The notes under the pieces were generated by a model that had not been told where the DNA came from, ran no database searches, and saw only the letters and a list, made by a program, of their open reading frames with translations. DNA of 64,000 nt from an uncultured Collinsella sp. (GTDB lineage: Bacteria > Actinomycetota > Coriobacteriia > Coriobacteriales > Coriobacteriaceae), in NCBI GenBank assembly GCA_934655755.1, contig CAKUHA010000006.1, positions 1-64,000 on the forward strand. Reading direction: 5' to 3'. The position numbers were made by a program, and so were the translations under genes. Below, piece after piece: positions 29,697-38,028 of this stretch (the first letter of the stretch is position 1; every line of letters begins with the position of its first letter).

Positions 29697-32600
29697 GACG
29701 ACCACCTCGATCCAGATCGCGGTGACGGCGAGCATGCATCCATGTCGCGGCAAAGCACAGCAACGAAGCGCCAGCCAGATACGTCATAGTCAAGCCAGCC
29801 CCGCCCGCCTCGGGAAGCGTGGTCGAATACTTGTTGGTAAAGGTCGGTGGCGTCGGAGAGTCGTTATCGTAGGTGACGGTGACATCGAGCTTTCCGTCGC
29901 CATTGGCCACGACAACCTTGACCTTGTGCTTGATCGCATCATAGATTATGTGATCCTTGACGTTGTTCTCAGCGTCCTTGGGGACGACCTCAGAGATGGT
30001 GTAAGTGTAGGTGCCGGCTTTGTTGTACTCAACGCTAAAGGAAATGCTACCGTCGGCACCGTTCGTTACAGTCTGGAGCACCCTACCCTTGTCATCCTTA
30101 AGTTCAAACGAGAACTGTCCTTTTTGCAGCGTCGAGCCTTGGAGCAGCTTAGTTGCAGAAATCGTAGCCTGACCGCTATAGGGCGCATCGTAAACCGTTA
30201 TGTTGGTACTCGGCGTTGGGCTGTCAATGTCGGCGCCCTTTGCCCTCAGCTCTTCTGCCTTAGCAAGGGCCTTCTGATAGTCGTCCTCATTGTTGCCTTT
30301 GAGCATAATCCACACCGGTTTATCGATAACGTTATAGCCTTCGGGGGCGTGGGTCTCCTCAAGGCAATACAGCGTGTAGGCTTTCATCCTGTGGTCGGCA
30401 GTTCCAAATATCACCGTACCGTTATCACCCGTCGGAGCATCCTTTTCGAACACCGTTTTCACCGCATCGACGCCGTCATTTAAGGCACGGTCCATATTGA
30501 CCTCATAGAGCGTAAACGTAGCGCCGGAAAGTTTCTTTGCGATATCGCTCTCATCGACCTTGGTCACCGTAACGCCGTAACCGTTACCAACAGCCGAACC
30601 GGACACCCTTTGAATTTCCCAATTCTTTTCATGCTTCGCATTGCCGTCAAAAACGCCTGTAAGCGAGGCTTTATTAGACAGAGAGACCGTATCTCCTGCG
30701 TTGCCGGCAGGAATAACCTCATACTCAACTTTGAGATACTTCTCATCGGGAACGCGGAGCGTCATCTTTGTACACGCAGCTCCATTTCCATCCCTGACGG
30801 TCTCAGCACTGGTGGTGTATTTGTCCGAACCCAGCAAACTCCAGTCTGCCCCATCGTATTGATACACCTTGACTTTATCCGTCACCAGCGTGCATTTGGC
30901 ATCCATGATGTCGACGAGCTCGAGATAGTCGCTGTCACTCTTAAGGTCAACCGCCGATTCATTAACCCTGATGGTGTACTTGATGCGGTTACTGTTAGCG
31001 ACTTGCTCGCCTGTCTTTTTCAGCACGTTGTTCTTGATGGTGACGGTCCCGCTACCGGCCTCAAACTTTTTATCACCCGACTCAGCATGCGCAGAGTTGG
31101 TTAATTTCGTTTCATTTTTGGATGTGTCGAGCGCACCGCGTTTGACTGCCGTCCGATACACCAGCTTGGCATAGCCGGCGTAGCTTCCGAGCGCCCCGGT
31201 GGGAACGGTAAAGGTAACCGTGTCGCCGCCGCACTTCACCCCGTCGTCACCCAGCTTAACGCCATCCGCCACCGTCTCGCTTTTGTCCCCACCGTAATAG
31301 CCTGAGTGCTTTTCGTAGGGATTTTGAAACAAGGAATATGTCGCAGAACCAGGCACATAGGTCATGCCGTCGGGCAGCTTGTCGACTATCATCAGTGGCT
31401 GTTCGTTAAGCCTACCAGCTCCATAGCAGTCGCCCCCGGGAGTCTTCACGCGGTTGGCGTAAACCGTCCAGTCGACAATCCACGCGCCCTTTTCGGATGT
31501 GCCGTCCACGGCATTCCAGTCAAAGCCCCCGTCCCAGGAGACGGTAGCTTCGTTTTCCGGCTTCTCAACCGAAGGAGTCGCCTCTCGATTGACGACATAC
31601 ACGACGGCTTCGGTGTATTTGCGTTGAGAGCCAACGCCGTTGACATCAACTGACGCAAAGTTTGAATACCATCCCGGCAATGCATCGGAATTTGTCTTAT
31701 AGACAATGGTGGCATTTCCATCCTTTTCGAGGGCTTTCTTCACGTTCTCGGTGATGTTGATATCTAGATTGAAGTTTTTCTTTGTCCCATACGCCATGGA
31801 ATCGCTGCCCTGCGTAAAACACCAATCAACCCCCCGCTGCAGCACAGTGTCGCCTATTTTGATGGTCATAGAATTTGAATCAACACCGATGTTCTGCGAC
31901 CATGCCGTCTGGAAGGTATCATTTACCCTCACTGCCTTCGGGTGAATCGCATCAACGATTGTTTTTAGCGCAACGGTAGTCTCCCATACCGCATTTCCAG
32001 TCGTCGAAGCCTCCTCGTCGCTCACAAGTCTCTTTGCAATGAGCGCACCCACTAGTTGCGGCGTAAACTTGCCTTCGGCTGTTCCCGAAACGCGGCCTTC
32101 ATGCTCGATAGTCGCATCGTTGTGCACGGTGTCATAGGAGTTCGTATCGTTCATCCTGGTGTGATAAACGATGCAGTAGGTGGCATACTTATCGTCTAGG
32201 TCGTCCCGGAACGTATAGGAAAAGGAACCTTTCGACGAATCAAGGGCACCCTCGCCGATCTTGGCTCCATCCGATTCCGACGTACCCTTGTAAACCGTGT
32301 AACTCCCCGTATACACCTGCTTGTCGTCCAGCTTATCGGTGAACTTGTAGCCACTCATGTCGGCTTTGAGCTCGCCTTGGTTAAGCGTGACTGTCCATGT
32401 GATGTCGGACGGACTGCCCTTGCTCGTCTTCTGAATCATGTCATAGCGAAATTTCTCAGGCCAAGCCTCAGCCTTATGCTCGACATCGCTGCTTGCGCCA
32501 GTCCAGTCCCACGTTATCGTGTTTTTTGATGCGTCTTGTTCATTGATAAAGTTGCCGTTTTCTACGGAGACGCCACTCTTCAGCAGCGTTTCATATGTGA

Positions 32601-33417
32601 TCTCGTGTTCGCCGACGGAAAGCTTGTCGAGACTATCGAGAGTTGCAGTTTGATTGGCAATCGTCGGCTGAGGGTCGAGCTTTTTGCCATCGAGCGTAAA
32701 GCTGTCCTCCACAAATTCGAAGTTATCACCCAGTGTGTCGCTGAGCTTGATATTTGTGGCACACGATTCAACTTTGAGTTTAACAGTCCAGGTAACTTTG
32801 GATGCCCCGTTGGCATCTTGGAAAAACTTGCCTTCTTTCGTTCCCGTCACATCGCCGTCTTTAGTCATAACGTCGATTCCGGCCGTTCCAGGAAATTCGA
32901 TTTTCGTTGTATTGCCGGAGCCAACATCCTGGTTCGACAGCTTGAATGAAAAATCAGCGGCAACATGAATATCGGATGGATTCAATTTAATCCATGCCCC
33001 ATCAAAGGTGAATATCAGCTTATTGTTTTCGCATCTCCAGCTACCGGCCTCTTGATTGGAATCATCCGTAAGGCGGCCACTGGTATTCTCAAATGCCTTA
33101 ATGCTGTCCGGAAGAGAGTACTCCGCAACGTTTCGCTCCGCACTCGGGCCACGATTTCCCTCGAACCTCGCGCTAAACGAACCGTAGAGCGTGTCGGTCG
33201 AAAGCACGGCAGTATTACCTAAAGGCGTTTTACGATCCTTATCGGTAAACAGCCCAACCGTAACGTCCGCCGTATTCCCATCGATCACAATCGGCGTTGG
33301 CGTTGCCGCATCCTCGGCGCGCACGGGGGCTGCGCCGTGAAAAACTGCGGCGGTGAGGCTAATCAAAATGAAAACCAGGGCCGCCATACCCAGCGACCGT
33401 GAGCAGTGTGCGTTCAT
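29689..33417 (-). CDS. Large multidomain pilus tip/adhesin-like sortase substrate
   Basis: A 1242-aa surface protein, first gene of the pilus unit. It has a signal peptide (about 1-34), several repeated beta-sandwich domains across about 60-960 that resemble bacterial Ig-like adhesin folds (repeated TWTV and F-D-L-D segments), a CnaB-like domain near 970 (YGVTVTKVDESDIAKKLSG), and near 1090-1195 a domain resembling the streptococcal FctA/Spy0128 isopeptide pilin (ATISATKLLQ ... GTYTYTISE). The sorting signal is LPEAG at 1201-1205, a helix, and an Arg-rich tail. AGGGGA lies before the ATG. Ligand unknown. It overlaps the next gene by 8 bp, implying coupled translation. Confidence 0.85.
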   Translation of the reverse strand: MNAHCSRSLGMAALVFILISLTAAVFHGAAPVRAEDAATPTPIVIDGNTADVTVGLFTDKDRKTPLGNTAVLSTDTLYGSFSARFEGNRGPSAERNVAEYSLPDSIKAFENTSGRLTDDSNQEAGSWRCENNKLIFTFDGAWIKLNPSDIHVAADFSFKLSNQDVGSGNTTKIEFPGTAGIDVMTKDGDVTGTKEGKFFQDANGASKVTWTVKLKVESCATNIKLSDTLGDNFEFVEDSFTLDGKKLDPQPTIANQTATLDSLDKLSVGEHEITYETLLKSGVSVENGNFINEQDASKNTITWDWTGASSDVEHKAEAWPEKFRYDMIQKTSKGSPSDITWTVTLNQGELKADMSGYKFTDKLDDKQVYTGSYTVYKGTSESDGAKIGEGALDSSKGSFSYTFRDDLDDKYATYCIVYHTRMNDTNSYDTVHNDATIEHEGRVSGTAEGKFTPQLVGALIAKRLVSDEEASTTGNAVWETTVALKTIVDAIHPKAVRVNDTFQTAWSQNIGVDSNSMTIKIGDTVLQRGVDWCFTQGSDSMAYGTKKNFNLDINITENVKKALEKDGNATIVYKTNSDALPGWYSNFASVDVNGVGSQRKYTEAVVYVVNREATPSVEKPENEATVSWDGGFDWNAVDGTSEKGAWIVDWTVYANRVKTPGGDCYGAGRLNEQPLMIVDKLPDGMTYVPGSATYSLFQNPYEKHSGYYGGDKSETVADGVKLGDDGVKCGGDTVTFTVPTGALGSYAGYAKLVYRTAVKRGALDTSKNETKLTNSAHAESGDKKFEAGSGTVTIKNNVLKKTGEQVANSNRIKYTIRVNESAVDLKSDSDYLELVDIMDAKCTLVTDKVKVYQYDGADWSLLGSDKYTTSAETVRDGNGAACTKMTLRVPDEKYLKVEYEVIPAGNAGDTVSLSNKASLTGVFDGNAKHEKNWEIQRVSGSAVGNGYGVTVTKVDESDIAKKLSGATFTLYEVNMDRALNDGVDAVKTVFEKDAPTGDNGTVIFGTADHRMKAYTLYCLEETHAPEGYNVIDKPVWIMLKGNNEDDYQKALAKAEELRAKGADIDSPTPSTNITVYDAPYSGQATISATKLLQGSTLQKGQFSFELKDDKGRVLQTVTNGADGSISFSVEYNKAGTYTYTISEVVPKDAENNVKDHIIYDAIKHKVKVVVANGDGKLDVTVTYDNDSPTPPTFTNKYSTTLPEAGGAGLTMTYLAGASLLCFAATWMHARRHRDLDRGGRHE

Positions 33418-33567
33418 AGTTGTCCCCTAATTCCTACAACACAGTGTGGAATACGGCGAATCGTCGAATCGAACACAAACCCCAACATCAACAAGAACCT
33501 ACCTAGCGCATTGCAAGAACCCATTGGGAGGCAACTTCTAAGACGGTTCGTCTATGCCACAATGCAT

Positions 33568-33646
33568 AAAATACAATATAGATACCAGTCATGTAAACCG
33601 CAGGTAAAGAGGTCTTTTAATTTAATACCAGTTGATATTTACCAGT
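33568..33646 (-). promoter_or_regulatory. Candidate pilus operon promoter with TACCAGT repeats
   Basis: The AT-rich spacer 33418-33750 has no gene. On the minus strand TTTACA (33592-33597) and TATTTT (33568-33573) are 18 bases apart, a weak promoter about 150 bases before the adhesin start. The plus strand carries TACCAGT three times (33583-33589, 33626-33632, 33640-33646); one copy falls between the -35 and -10 and two lie upstream, a plausible operator array. Confidence 0.4.
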
Positions 33647-33750
33647 TAACAGTTTTGTATCAAATCGGTCATATTTCGATGATTCCTGTATATGTTTAAA
33701 CAACCTAGCTATGAACGGAAAGATCTCGAGAAGGACCACCGTCTCCGCTG

Positions 33751-33781
33751 TGGTGCAAACCAACCTGTCCCCCTTGCACCA
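33751..33781. repeat. TGGTGCAA palindrome with AACCTGTCCC centre
   Basis: TGGTGCAA (33751-33758) pairs with TTGCACCA (33774-33781); the centre contains CCAACCTGTCCCCC. The arms match those of the dyad at 26090-26120, and the centre matches that at 2106-2117. Small intergenic repeat of unknown role. Confidence 0.6.
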
Positions 33782-33811
33782 AAAAAGGCGCCGACCATTG
33801 CGGTCGACGCC
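33781..33811 (-). terminator. typA terminator
   Basis: GGCGCCGACC (33787-33796) pairs with GGTCGACGCC (33802-33811) with one mismatch; on the minus strand it is followed by TTTTTT. It starts about 30 bp after the typA stop. Confidence 0.85.
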
Positions 33812-33842
33812 CTTTCTTATTGGCGACTATAAACCCCAGCGC

Positions 33843-35681
33843 TTATTTGTTGATCTGGCCGGCGCGAACGGCAGCCTTCTTACGGTCGGTGGCGTTGAGC
33901 AGACGCTTGCGCAGGCGAATGTTCTTGGGAGTGATCTCGACCAGCTCGTCGTCGGCGATGTACTCCAGCGCCTCCTCCAGCGAGAAGGTGCGGGGCGGCA
34001 CCAGCTGCACGGAGATATCAGAGGTCGAGGAACGCTGGTTGCCCAGGTTCTTGGTACGGGCGATGTTGACGACCATGTCGCCGGCCTTGCTGCGCTCGCC
34101 CACAATCATGCCCTCGTAGCACTCGGTGCCCGGCTCAACAAACAGCTGGCCGCGCTCCTGCAGCGTGCCCAGAGCGTAGGCAACGGCCTTCTCGGTGGTC
34201 ATGGAGATCATGGCGCCGTTCTGACGGTTGCCGATCTCGCCGGCGTAGGGGCCGTACTCCAGGAAGGTGTGGTAGAACACGCCCTCGCCGTGGGTGACGT
34301 TCATGATGCGGTTCTTAAGACCCATGATGCCGCGCGTCGGGATCTTGAACTCAAGGTGGGTCACAATACCCGAGGTGTCCATGCTCGTCATGATGCCGCC
34401 GGAGGTACCGAAGACCTCGACGACCTTGCCCGAGTACTCGTCCGGGCACTCGACGACGGCCTGCTCGACGGGCTCCATCTTGTTGCCGTTCTCGTCCTTC
34501 TTAAACAGAACGCGGGGACGGCCGACCTGGAACTCAAAGCCCTCGCGGCGCATGGACTCCATCAGGACGGACAGGTGCAGAATGCCGCGGCCCGAGACCT
34601 CGACGCCGCTCTTGTCCTCGAGCTCCTCGATCTTCATGGTCACGTTGTTCTCGGCCTCGTTGAACAGGCGCTCCTTGAGCTGACGGGCACCCACGATGTC
34701 GCCATCGCGGCCGACGAGCGGGGAGGTCGAGGCCTCAAAGACGATGGACAGGGTCGGCGGGTCGATCTCGATGGGCTCGAGCTCGACGGGGTTCTCGGGA
34801 TCGGTGTAGACATCGCCAATATCGGTGCGGTCGATACCCACGACGGCGGCAATGTCGCCGGCGCCGACTTCCTGGCACTCGGTGCGGCCCAGGTAGTCGA
34901 AGGTAAAGAGCTGCTTGACGGTAGCGGTGGCGCTGGAGCCGTCGTTCTTCACGACCAGGATCTGGTCACCCTGGTGGATGGTGCCGGAGTACACGCGGCC
35001 GATGCCGATGCGGCCGACAAAGTTGGAGTGGTCGATGGTCACGCACTGCATGGCCAGCGGGGCGTTCTCGTCAACCTCGGGCGCGGGCATGTCGTCGATG
35101 ATCATGTCGAGCAGCGGGTACATGTCCATGTTGCCGTCCTCGGGATCGAGGCGGGCAAAACCGTTCATGGCGCTGGCGTAGACGACGTGCTCCATGGCGA
35201 ACTCAAGCTGGTCGTCGGTAGCACCCAGGTCGGCCATGAGGTCGAGGCAGTCGTTGTATGCCTTCTCGGGGTTGGCGCCCGGACGGTCGATCTTGTTGAT
35301 GACGATCATGATCTTGAGGCCGGTGTCGATAGCGTGACGCAGCACGAAGCGGGTCTGGGGCATGGGACCCTCAAAAGCGTCGACCAGCAGCAGGGCGCCG
35401 TCGGCCATACGCAGCACGCGCTCGACCTCGCCGCCAAAGTCGGCGTGGCCCGGGGTGTCGATGACGTTGATCTTAACGTCCTTGTACTCGATAGAGATGT
35501 TCTTGGCGAGAATCGTGATGCCGCGCTCGCGCTCCTGGTCGTTAGAGTCCAGGACGCGGTCCTCGACCTGCTGGTTGGCACGGAAGGCGTCCGTGGCACG
35601 CAGGAGCTTGTCGACCATCGTCGTCTTGCCGTGGTCGACGTGAGCGATGATGGCGATGTTCCTCAGATTGTCTACGCGCAT
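33843..35681 (-). CDS. typA: Translational GTPase TypA/BipA
   Basis: Ribosome-associated GTPase of the EF-G family, involved in large-subunit assembly and stress or cold adaptation. The G domain starts [20 protein letters not shown] (P loop) and has the switch [16 protein letters not shown] and NKIDRPGA. Domain order G, beta barrel, III, V and the family-specific C-terminus fits the normal length (612 aa). AGGGGA precedes the ATG. It is a single-gene unit ending at a good terminator, between the pilus locus and a small hypothetical operon. Confidence 0.97.
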   Translation of the reverse strand: MRVDNLRNIAIIAHVDHGKTTMVDKLLRATDAFRANQQVEDRVLDSNDQERERGITILAKNISIEYKDVKINVIDTPGHADFGGEVERVLRMADGALLLVDAFEGPMPQTRFVLRHAIDTGLKIMIVINKIDRPGANPEKAYNDCLDLMADLGATDDQLEFAMEHVVYASAMNGFARLDPEDGNMDMYPLLDMIIDDMPAPEVDENAPLAMQCVTIDHSNFVGRIGIGRVYSGTIHQGDQILVVKNDGSSATATVKQLFTFDYLGRTECQEVGAGDIAAVVGIDRTDIGDVYTDPENPVELEPIEIDPPTLSIVFEASTSPLVGRDGDIVGARQLKERLFNEAENNVTMKIEELEDKSGVEVSGRGILHLSVLMESMRREGFEFQVGRPRVLFKKDENGNKMEPVEQAVVECPDEYSGKVVEVFGTSGGIMTSMDTSGIVTHLEFKIPTRGIMGLKNRIMNVTHGEGVFYHTFLEYGPYAGEIGNRQNGAMISMTTEKAVAYALGTLQERGQLFVEPGTECYEGMIVGERSKAGDMVVNIARTKNLGNQRSSTSDISVQLVPPRTFSLEEALEYIADDELVEITPKNIRLRKRLLNATDRKKAAVRAGQINK

Positions 35682-35798
35682 GTAGTTCCCCTATCTTCTA
35701 TCCATATACAAACGGCACGCGTATGCGGCCCGCCCGGCGATATAACGCTCGGCGGGAATATTGAGCCTTTTACCGAAAACTCGTTTATTTTAGCGATT

Positions 35799-36248
35799 TT
35801 AGATAAGAGGGGTTTCCTCACCTGCAGGTTCAGGGTCGCTCCACATAAAACCATCGCCGGCGCCCATGCCCTCATACAGCACATATGCCGAAAAGCCGCT
35901 CTCGAGCGTGGTCTCGAAGAAGCTCACGAGCAGGGCATCGTGATAGCCGCCGTCAATTTCGACGCAGCCGGTATAGCCGATGGCATAGCGAACGATACGG
36001 CCCAGGCCCTCGTCCTTAAGGCCCATCTTATGCTCAGAGATAAAGTTGGTGGCAGCCTCGAGGCACGCCTCTTCGCCATCCTCGTCGAGCGCCGCCAGAT
36101 AGCGGTTGGAAGCAGCGTCCTCAATTGCCACGACCACGCCCGGGTTCTCGCCCGCGGCCAGGTCGTCCAAGAAGGCGCCAATCAGATCGCACACCATGGC
36201 GTCGAGCTCGGCGGAGACGTTACCGGCGTCCTGCATATCCTGTGCCAT
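35799..36248 (-). CDS. Uncharacterised acidic cytoplasmic protein
   Basis: A 149-aa protein with no signal peptide or membrane segment and a strongly acidic composition. It has a segment GRIVRYAIGYTGCVEIDGGYHDALLVSFFET that looks like a beta-alpha core; I do not recognise a family. GGAAGG lies before the ATG. It is third in a leftward unit after the bifunctional-nuclease-like gene and a small membrane protein, 30 bp after the latter. Function cannot be inferred. Confidence 0.75.
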   Translation of the reverse strand: MAQDMQDAGNVSAELDAMVCDLIGAFLDDLAAGENPGVVVAIEDAASNRYLAALDEDGEEACLEAATNFISEHKMGLKDEGLGRIVRYAIGYTGCVEIDGGYHDALLVSFFETTLESGFSAYVLYEGMGAGDGFMWSDPEPAGEETPLI

Positions 36249-36278
36249 CTTTAGACCTTCCCATCGAGTCCGGCGTCG

Positions 36279-36665
36279 TTACAGTTCTTGTGCCTCGGCG
36301 GCGATCTTGGCGGCAGCGTCGCGGGCGCGCATCATGTCCGCCGCGCGCTTGTCGAGCACCTTGATCTGGCTGGTCAGCATTACCGCATCGACCACGCCCC
36401 AGATCACCAGGCCCGTGGAGATCGAAAACCCAAGCGCACCAACTGTACCACGAAGGCGCGAACAGATTGCCGCGACAAGGGCGGAGATGACAACCATCTT
36501 GATAAACGAGCCGCGGCGCTCACGTAATGTGCGGGCCTGTGTCACATAGGCGATGCGAGCCGCCTCGGATGCCTCCGAGCGCATCTGTGCTTCGCGCGCG
36601 ATGGCGGCAGCTTCGGCCGATACGCGGGTGCCCATCAGCAACCGCCCCGCTCGCTTGCCAGACAT
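36279..36665 (-). CDS. Small membrane protein of unknown function
   Basis: A 128-aa protein: an Arg/Ala-rich N-terminal helix (1-52), two transmembrane segments (about 54-68 and 74-97), and a C-terminal charged helix that could be coiled coil. Its ATG directly follows the stop codon of the upstream bifunctional-nuclease-like gene (TAAATG), so the two are translationally coupled. No family recognised. Confidence 0.75.
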   Translation of the reverse strand: MSGKRAGRLLMGTRVSAEAAAIAREAQMRSEASEAARIAYVTQARTLRERRGSFIKMVVISALVAAICSRLRGTVGALGFSISTGLVIWGVVDAVMLTSQIKVLDKRAADMMRARDAAAKIAAEAQEL

Positions 36666-37166
36666 TTAGAAATCATCGGGGGAGAGCGTATGGACGAACT
36701 CGTCGAACTTCTCGAACTCCTGCTCGTCGTCGACTTCCTCGGCGTGGGTAGAAACGGTGCCCAGACGATTCATGATATCGTCCTCCACAAACATGGGGGC
36801 ATTGCTGCGCACGGCGAGGGCAATGGCGTCGCTGGGGCGAGCGTCAATCTTGCGCTCGCCACCATCGGCCAGCACGACAATCGTCGCGTAGAACACCGGC
36901 GGCTCGGCGCGCACGATCTCGATGCGCTCGAGCTTGGCACCCAGGGCGTCGACGGTATCGAGCAACAGGTCATGAGTGATCGGGCGCTCGGCGCGGCCGC
37001 TGTCGATGCCGCGGCTGATGGCCGCGGCCTCAAACGATCCGGTCTGAATGGAAAGCGAGCGCAGCGGCGCCGTCGAATCCGACTTGCTGCAGCGCTCGCG
37101 GAGCACGATAAGCGACGGCACGGGACCGGCGGCCATGACGATGGTCTCTATGTCGACACGAACCAT
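36666..37166 (-). CDS. Bifunctional nuclease family (BFN, DUF151) protein
   Basis: A 166-aa protein. After MVRVDIETIVMA the BFN domain shows RPITHDLLLDTVDALGAKLERI and the family hallmark ARPSDAIALAVRSNAPMFV. Plant and some bacterial members have reported DNase and RNase activity; the bacterial role is mostly unknown. It ends with an acidic tail. The ATG at 37166 has GGAGGT 5 bases upstream; the frame is open further but without support. First gene of a three-gene leftward unit. Confidence 0.88.
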   Translation of the reverse strand: MVRVDIETIVMAAGPVPSLIVLRERCSKSDSTAPLRSLSIQTGSFEAAAISRGIDSGRAERPITHDLLLDTVDALGAKLERIEIVRAEPPVFYATIVVLADGGERKIDARPSDAIALAVRSNAPMFVEDDIMNRLGTVSTHAEEVDDEQEFEKFDEFVHTLSPDDF

Positions 37167-37261
37167 GGAACACCTCCGGTACGTAGCGGTTAACGCGCGG
37201 CGGGGTCGCCGCATTGAATAGCTATACTACCCAATCTTTCGCCCAGCACACAAAATCAAAC

Positions 37262-37370
37262 GAGTTAATTTGGGACGGGGCTCTTTTAGCTACTTTGCTG
37301 TCGGCCCAGCTGGTTCACGGCGGCGTGAGGGCAAAGTAGCTAAAATAGCCCCGTCCCAAATTAGCTACTC
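37262..37370. repeat. Palindromic repeat, copy 2 (GGGACGGGGC family)
   Basis: Arms of about 36-40 bases (left core TAATTTGGGACGGGGCTC, right TAGCCCCGTCCCAAATTAGC) enclose a centre of about 30 bases. The left arm lacks four bases (AGCT) present in the right. Compared with copy 1 at 13023-13135, the outer 30 bases are almost identical while the centres differ. It lies between the tRNA terminator and the BFN gene's upstream region. Confidence 0.75.
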
Positions 37371-37382
37371 TCTCGGGAAAAG

Positions 37383-37411
37383 AAAAAGCCCCGAGGCAAT
37401 GCCCCGAGGCT
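37383..37411 (-). terminator. Terminator of the tRNA-Ala/tRNA-Ile unit
   Basis: 37387-37397 pairs with 37401-37411 along all 11 positions on the minus strand if two G-U pairs are allowed, and TTTTT follows. On the plus strand the same pairs would be mismatches, which supports leftward use. Confidence 0.8.
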
Positions 37412-37425
37412 CTTCACATTTTTGA

Positions 37426-37502
37426 TGGTGGACCTGACAAGATTCGAACTTGTGACCTCCCGGTTATCAGCCGGACGCTCTAACCAACTGAGCTACAGGT
37501 CC
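37426..37502 (-). tRNA. tRNA-Ile (anticodon GAT), copy 1
   Basis: A 77-nt tRNA including CCA, read on the minus strand: GGACCTGTAGCTCAGTTGG at the 5' end, anticodon GAT, T arm with GTTCGAATC. It lies four bases after the tRNA-Ala gene and is identical in sequence to copy 2 at 37650-37726. Confidence 0.96.
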
Positions 37503-37506
37503 ATCA

Positions 37507-37582
37507 TGGTGGAGGTTAGGGGGATCGAACCCCTGACCTCAGGCTTGCAAAGCCCGCGCTCTCCCAGCTGAGCTAAACCCCC
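37507..37582 (-). tRNA. tRNA-Ala (anticodon TGC)
   Basis: A 76-nt tRNA including CCA, minus strand: starts GGGGGTTTAGCTCAGCTGGG, anticodon loop with TGC, T arm GGTTCGATCC. Ile and Ala tRNAs downstream of gyrA are a common arrangement in Gram-positive bacteria. Confidence 0.96.
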
Positions 37583-37593
37583 ACGGAGACAGT

Positions 37594-37638
37594 AATAAAC
37601 ACCCCAGCGGCGACTCGGCTCTCGCTGGGGTGTTTATT
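37594..37638 (-). terminator. Hairpin between tRNA-Ile copy 2 and tRNA-Ala
   Basis: A perfect 16-bp stem (37594-37609 with 37623-37638). It follows tRNA-Ile copy 2 in the direction of transcription. No long T-run follows, so termination may be partial, allowing read-through into the other two tRNAs; the hairpin could also be a processing signal. Confidence 0.7.
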
Positions 37639-37649
37639 GCGAAAGAAAG

Positions 37650-37726
37650 TGGTGGACCTGACAAGATTCGAACTTGTGACCTCCCGGTTATCAGCCGGAC
37701 GCTCTAACCAACTGAGCTACAGGTCC
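37650..37726 (-). tRNA. tRNA-Ile (anticodon GAT), copy 2
   Basis: Identical over all 77 positions to copy 1 at 37426-37502. It is the first tRNA of the leftward unit and is preceded by a good promoter. Confidence 0.96.
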
Positions 37727-37740
37727 ATCGCGCAAGGGAT

Positions 37741-37770
37741 ATATTAGACGAGTCGTTACGCGCGCGTCAA
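37741..37770 (-). promoter_or_regulatory. Promoter of the tRNA-Ile/Ala/Ile unit
   Basis: On the minus strand TTGACG (37765-37770) and TAATAT (37741-37746) are 18 bases apart, with the start expected just before the tRNA 5' end at 37726. Confidence 0.75.
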
Positions 37771-37773
37771 CAA

Positions 37774-37962
37774 CTTTTTTGAAAATCTTTGAGGGGGTGT
37801 TCGCCCCGGCCGCACGACGGCATGTGAAGTCGCCTGCTCGGACAGTCCTGACTCGCACGGAGAGCACATTAAGCGCTCTCCGGCTCGTGCGGAACTCGCG
37901 ATCGACTTCACATGCCGCCGTGCGGCCGGGGCGAACGCGGGTCCCAAAGGTTTTCAAAAAAG
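37774..37962. repeat. 189-bp near-complete palindrome downstream of gyrA
   Basis: The ends CTTTTTTGAAAA (from 37774) and its complement (to 37962) continue inward with few gaps: GTTCGCCCCGGCCGCACG against CGTGCGGCCGGGGCGAAC, CATGTGAAGTCG against CGACTTCACATG, and GCACGGAGAGC near the centre against GCTCTCCGGCTCGTGC. Nearly every base of the 189-bp segment has a partner. Its right end also supplies the T-run of the gyrA terminator. Probably a dispersed element; it has no convincing coding frame. Confidence 0.75.
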
Positions 37963-37988
37963 CGGTCGGCGCGCAGTGCGCCGACCGC
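37955..37988 (-). terminator. gyrA terminator
   Basis: An 11-bp perfect stem (37962-37972 with 37978-37988, GCGGTCGGCGC) is followed on the minus strand by TTTTTT. It lies 40 bp after the gyrA stop and merges into the end of the large palindrome. Confidence 0.88.
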
Positions 37989-38028
37989 CGATATATGGGG
38001 TCTGATGTTTTTGATCAGAGAGGGCTAC

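Noticed and set aside
33406..33699. A 97-codon plus-strand frame in the pilus upstream region
   Set aside because: No ribosome binding site, no family features, and it covers the candidate promoter of the adhesin gene.
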